In this document: positions 61,404-64,000 of the stretch, in pieces
Layout: each line of letters opens with the position of its first letter
Numbering within the stretch: position 1 is the stretch's first letter
From: Cupriavidus malaysiensis
Lineage (GTDB): Bacteria > Pseudomonadota > Gammaproteobacteria > Burkholderiales > Burkholderiaceae
Direction of reading: 5' to 3'
Assembly (NCBI RefSeq): GCF_001854325.1
Contig: NZ_CP017754.1
Location: 3,472,001-3,536,000 of the forward strand
DNA: 64,000 bases
Notes under the pieces: generated by a model
What the model was told of the DNA's origin: nothing
The model's database searches: none
The model's input: only the letters and a program-made list of their open reading frames with translations
Translations under genes and position numbers: made by a program

Positions 61404-62081
61404 ATGACACTCGCCCTGGACCATCTCGTGATCGCCGCGCCCGACCTCCACAGCGGAGCGCAATACGTGGCCGACCATCTCGGCGTGGTGCCTCAGCCGG
61501 GTGGCAGCCACCCCGGCATGGGCACCCACAACCGACTGCTGGGCCTGTACGGCGACTGCTACCTGGAAGTGATCGCGCCGGATCCGGCTGCGCCCGCCCC
61601 CGGGCGGCCGCGCTGGTTCGCGCTCGACAGCGAGACCGTGCGCGCGCGCCTGGCCGGCGGCCCCTTCCTGCTGCACTGGGTGGCGCGCGTGGAGCGCCCG
61701 GTCGACCTGGAGCGGTGGCAGGCGCAGTACCCCGGCCGCATCGCCCCGGTGATGCCCATGACGCGCGCGCACCTGCGCTGGCGCATCGCGGTGCCGGACG
61801 ACGGCGGCCTGCCAGCCTGGCATGGGGAGTCCGGCCCGGCCGGCGACGGCATCCTGCCCACCCTGATCCAGTGGGACAGCGCCGAGCGGCCCGGCATCGC
61901 GCTGCCGCGCCAGGACCTGGCATTGCGTGCGCTGCGCGGCCGCCATCCGCGCGCGGCGCTGCTGCAGCAGGGGCTGGACTGGCTCGGGGCGGGCAGCCTG
62001 GTGACGCTGGAGCAGAGCGAGGGCGAAGTGGAATTGAGCGCGGAGATCGAGACGCCGCAGGGCGTGCGCACACTGCGCTGA
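61404..62081 (+). CDS. VOC-superfamily protein (glyoxalase-like domain)
   Basis: The 225-residue protein starts LALDHLVIAAPDLHSGAQYV, the first beta-alpha unit of the vicinal-oxygen-chelate fold with its metal-ligand His at residue 7, and has DCYLEVIAP, with a Glu, typical of the Glyoxalase_3 group (PF13468). Substrate is unknown. There is no strong ribosome site; see the -10 element. It is divergent from the MocR regulator. Confidence 0.8.
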   Translation: MTLALDHLVIAAPDLHSGAQYVADHLGVVPQPGGSHPGMGTHNRLLGLYGDCYLEVIAPDPAAPAPGRPRWFALDSETVRARLAGGPFLLHWVARVERPVDLERWQAQYPGRIAPVMPMTRAHLRWRIAVPDDGGLPAWHGESGPAGDGILPTLIQWDSAERPGIALPRQDLALRALRGRHPRAALLQQGLDWLGAGSLVTLEQSEGEVELSAEIETPQGVRTLR

Positions 62082-62166
62082 GGCCGGCGGGCCAGGCACC
62101 ACGACCCGCCAGGACGGTAGAAGACTGAGACAGACGACAGGACGGACCAGCAGGAGACCCCAAGCC

Positions 62167-62895
62167 ATGAGCGCCACCCGCAAGCGATTCGATGACGATG
62201 CCTACCTGCAGCAATGCGAGGCCACGGTGGTGGCCGTGCACGCGGAGGGCATCGAACTCGACGAGACGGTCTGCTACGCGCGCAGCGGCGGCCAGGCCGG
62301 CGACACCGGCACGCTGACACGGCCCGACGGCAGCGTGGTGGCAGTGGCCGACACCGTCTACAGCGCCGACCGCAGCCGTATCCTGCACGTGCCGGCGCCC
62401 GGTGCCGTCCTGCCGCAGCCGGGCGAGCGTGTCACGGTACGCATCGACTGGGAACGCCGCCACCGCCTGATGCGCCTGCACACCTGCCTGCACCTGCTGG
62501 GTGCCCTGATCCCGGTGCCGGTGACGGGTTGCGGCATCTCGCCCGACAGCGCCCGCATCGACTTCGACCTGCCCGAGTCCACGCTCGACAAGGCCGATCT
62601 CGGCGCCCGCCTGAATGACCTGATCGCGGCCGACACCGCGCTGGCCATCGAGAAGATCACGCCGCAGCAGCTGGCCGCCCAGCCGGAGCTGGTGCGCACG
62701 GCCGGCGCTGCGCCGCCGGCCGGCAGCGATTTCATCCGCATCGTCAGCATCCCCGGCGTGGACCGCCAGCCCTGCGGCGGCACCCATGTGGCGCGCACCG
62801 GCGAGATCGGCCCCGTGCTGATCAGCAAGATCGAGAAGAAGAGCCGCAGCAATCGCCGCGTGGTGGTGCAGTTCGCGCCGGCGGGCGCCGCCTGA
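62167..62895 (+). CDS. alaX: Alanyl-tRNA editing protein AlaX
   Basis: The 242-residue protein is a free-standing AlaRS editing domain. The zinc ligands are visible: HTCLH at residues 105-109 and CGGTH at 203-207. The fold start YLQQCEATVVAV and YARSGGQAGDTG match AlaX-M forms. It hydrolyses Ser-tRNA(Ala) and Gly-tRNA(Ala). It lies between the VOC gene and a LysE-type exporter on the same strand. Confidence 0.9.
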   Translation: MSATRKRFDDDAYLQQCEATVVAVHAEGIELDETVCYARSGGQAGDTGTLTRPDGSVVAVADTVYSADRSRILHVPAPGAVLPQPGERVTVRIDWERRHRLMRLHTCLHLLGALIPVPVTGCGISPDSARIDFDLPESTLDKADLGARLNDLIAADTALAIEKITPQQLAAQPELVRTAGAAPPAGSDFIRIVSIPGVDRQPCGGTHVARTGEIGPVLISKIEKKSRSNRRVVVQFAPAGAA

Positions 62896-62905
62896 GGCCG
62901 CAGCC

Positions 62906-63538
62906 ATGCCGACCGACCTGCTCGCCGGGCTGAGCGCCACGCAGTTCCTTGCGCTGCTGTCACTGATGACGCTGGGCTCCTTCACGCCCGGCCCCAACAC
63001 CACCATCGCCGCCGTCAGCGGCGCCAATTTCGGCCTGCGCGCAACGCTGCCGCACTGCGCCGGAGTCGCGCTCGGCTTCGCCAGCATCCTGGCGCTGTGC
63101 GCGGCCGGCGTGGGCGCGCTGGTGCTCGGCCATCCGCTCGCCGCCGGCCTGCTGCATGCCGGCGGCGTGGCCTACCTGCTGTGGCTGGCGTGGAAGCTGG
63201 CGCGCAGCACCGTGCTGGCCGAGCGCCAGGTCCTGCGCCCGCTGCGGCTGTGGCAGTCCGCCGCGCTGCAGTACGCCAATATCAAGGCCTGGATGCTGGC
63301 GCTGGCCACCGCCGCCTCCTATATGGCCGGCGCCCCCGCACCCTGGCAGCGCGGCCTGCTGATGTGCGCCGTGTTCGCCATGTTCGGCTTCGTCAGCAAC
63401 GGCGTCTATGGCGTGCTCGGCGCCTCGCTGCGGCACTGGCTGGCCGCCGGGCAGCGCGTGCGCTGGTTCAATCGCACCATGGGCCTGGCGCTCGGCCTGA
63501 CCGCGCTGTGGATCGCCGCCGCCAGCCGTCCCGCATGA
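62906..63538 (+). CDS. LysE/RhtB-family amino-acid exporter
   Basis: The 210-residue protein has about six membrane segments and the family pattern FTPGPNTTIAAVSGANFGLRA near residues 28-48, then AYLLWLAWKLARS and LQYANIKAWMLALATAA. Members export basic amino acids, homoserine, threonine or cysteine. It begins 10 bp after alaX, so the two are probably cotranscribed. Confidence 0.87.
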   Translation: MPTDLLAGLSATQFLALLSLMTLGSFTPGPNTTIAAVSGANFGLRATLPHCAGVALGFASILALCAAGVGALVLGHPLAAGLLHAGGVAYLLWLAWKLARSTVLAERQVLRPLRLWQSAALQYANIKAWMLALATAASYMAGAPAPWQRGLLMCAVFAMFGFVSNGVYGVLGASLRHWLAAGQRVRWFNRTMGLALGLTALWIAAASRPA

Positions 63539-63891
63539 ACCGGCCAGACGCCGTGAACGCAACCCCGGCCGCCACGCCGCCCGCCGCGCGCCGCTCCCGC
63601 GCCAGCGGGAGGAGCTTGATGCACCGCCGCAACTGCCGCAACCGCCACGGCGCGGCAGCGGCAAAAGCCTTCGCGAGCGCCACAGGCCGGCTACAATGGT
63701 CGCTACCATTCCTGACGCCGCACGGCCCGGCCGCGCTGCCGCATCCGGCACGCGGCGCAGGCCACGGTGCCGGCGCCGCGACGGCCATCGCCGCAGCGGC
63801 GGCGCCTGGCCGGCGCGCCGCTGCGCGCGCGCCAGCCCCGCAGGAAGCATCCCCCCGAACTCCCTTGACACACGCACTGACTGGAGACCGT
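63539..63891. other. Intergenic region before the RidA-family gene
   Basis: I see no convincing gene in these 353 bp, although the frame of the downstream gene stays open through it. TACAAT at 63692-63697 is a possible -10 with a poor -35. A TTGACA at 63865-63870 lacks a usable -10 before the start codon. Confidence 0.5.
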
Positions 63892-64000
63892 ATGTCCGTC
63901 TACGATACCCTCGCCCGCCTCGGCATCGAACTGCCCACCGCCAACGCCCCGGCCGCCGCCTACGTGATGGCTGCCCAGACCGGCAACACCGTCTTCGTCT
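63892..64000 (+). CDS. RidA-family protein (5' part; cut by window end)
   Basis: The first 36 residues are visible: MSVYDTLARLGIELP, then AAAYVMAAQTGNTVFV. This matches the N-terminus of RidA/YjgF-type proteins, specifically the subgroup starting MSVYEKL. RidA deaminates reactive enamines from PLP enzymes. GGAG lies 7 nt before the ATG. The window ends before the diagnostic Arg. Confidence 0.75.
   Translation, partial: MSVYDTLARLGIELPTANAPAAAYVMAAQTGNTVFV

Noticed and set aside
63541..63891. N-terminal extension of the RidA-family gene
   Set aside because: The upstream codons give an Arg/Ala-rich low-complexity stretch, while the ATG at 63892 has a ribosome site and the normal family start.

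Overview
The window is a GC-rich, gene-dense stretch of bacterial chromosome. Gene content and order point to a beta-proteobacterium of the Burkholderiaceae, most like Ralstonia or Cupriavidus. The evidence is the order truA-trpF-trpB-DNA methylase-trpA-accD-folC-dedD-cvpA-purF-metZ, the leuC-entericidin-leuD-leuB-asd-fimV block, the gltA-sdhE-sdhBADC block with a GntR regulator and divergent mdh, and several families largely known from this group (DUF2863, DUF2968). This is core-genome DNA. I see no insertion sequence, prophage, integrase, CRISPR array, rRNA or large foreign island.

Layout. 1-4.5 kb: a LUD-domain protein and pncB (minus), a secreted protein (minus), then ferredoxin fdxA and a ferredoxin-NADP reductase-like flavoprotein (plus). 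4.5-5.9 kb: tRNA-Asn (plus), initiator tRNA-fMet (minus) and rpsU with a TTG start. 5.9-8.6 kb: a thioesterase (minus) and a NodI/NodJ-type ABC exporter with a small lipoprotein (plus). 8.6-20.5 kb: a long minus-strand run for methionine, purine, folate, fatty-acid and tryptophan synthesis, with an orphan DNA methyltransferase between trpB and trpA. 20.6-28.6 kb: fimV, asd and the leu genes, with an entericidin-like peptide between leuC and leuD. 28.6-34.1 kb: a repeat-rich intergenic region and a complete livJHMGF branched-chain amino-acid ABC transporter. 34.7-40.8 kb: gltA, sdhE, sdhBADC and the GntR regulator. 41.2-50.3 kb (plus): mdh, a CitE-like lyase, prpC, a secreted Lys/Ala-rich protein, prpD and acnA. 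50.4-59.6 kb: a DUF2863 protein, a TrmB-like methyltransferase, a lone peptide-binding protein, a spermidine-synthase-like protein, a PLDc_N/TPR membrane protein, a DUF2968 protein, a DNA-deoxyinosine glycosylase and htpG. 59.8-64 kb: a MocR-type regulator divergent from a VOC protein, alaX, a LysE-type exporter and the start of a RidA-family gene.

How it fits together. The centre is a carbon-metabolism island. Citrate synthase, succinate dehydrogenase and its flavinylation factor are encoded to the left of a 396-bp control region. Malate dehydrogenase, methylcitrate synthase, methylcitrate dehydratase and aconitase are encoded to the right. The control region holds a 20-bp perfect palindrome next to a good sigma-70 promoter and is a likely GntR target. 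The right-hand cluster has prpC and prpD but no prpB, and carries a CitE-like C-C lyase instead.

The most notable sequence-level observation concerns the orphan methylase. Relatives in this family are reported, from memory, to methylate GTWWAC. By eye I found only four such sites. Two sit together in a 16-bp palindrome upstream of rpsU and one is in the sdhC leader. Other clear control elements are a sigma-32-type promoter before htpG, paired direct repeats before the MocR gene, and an intergenic repeat found in two copies about 25 kb apart.
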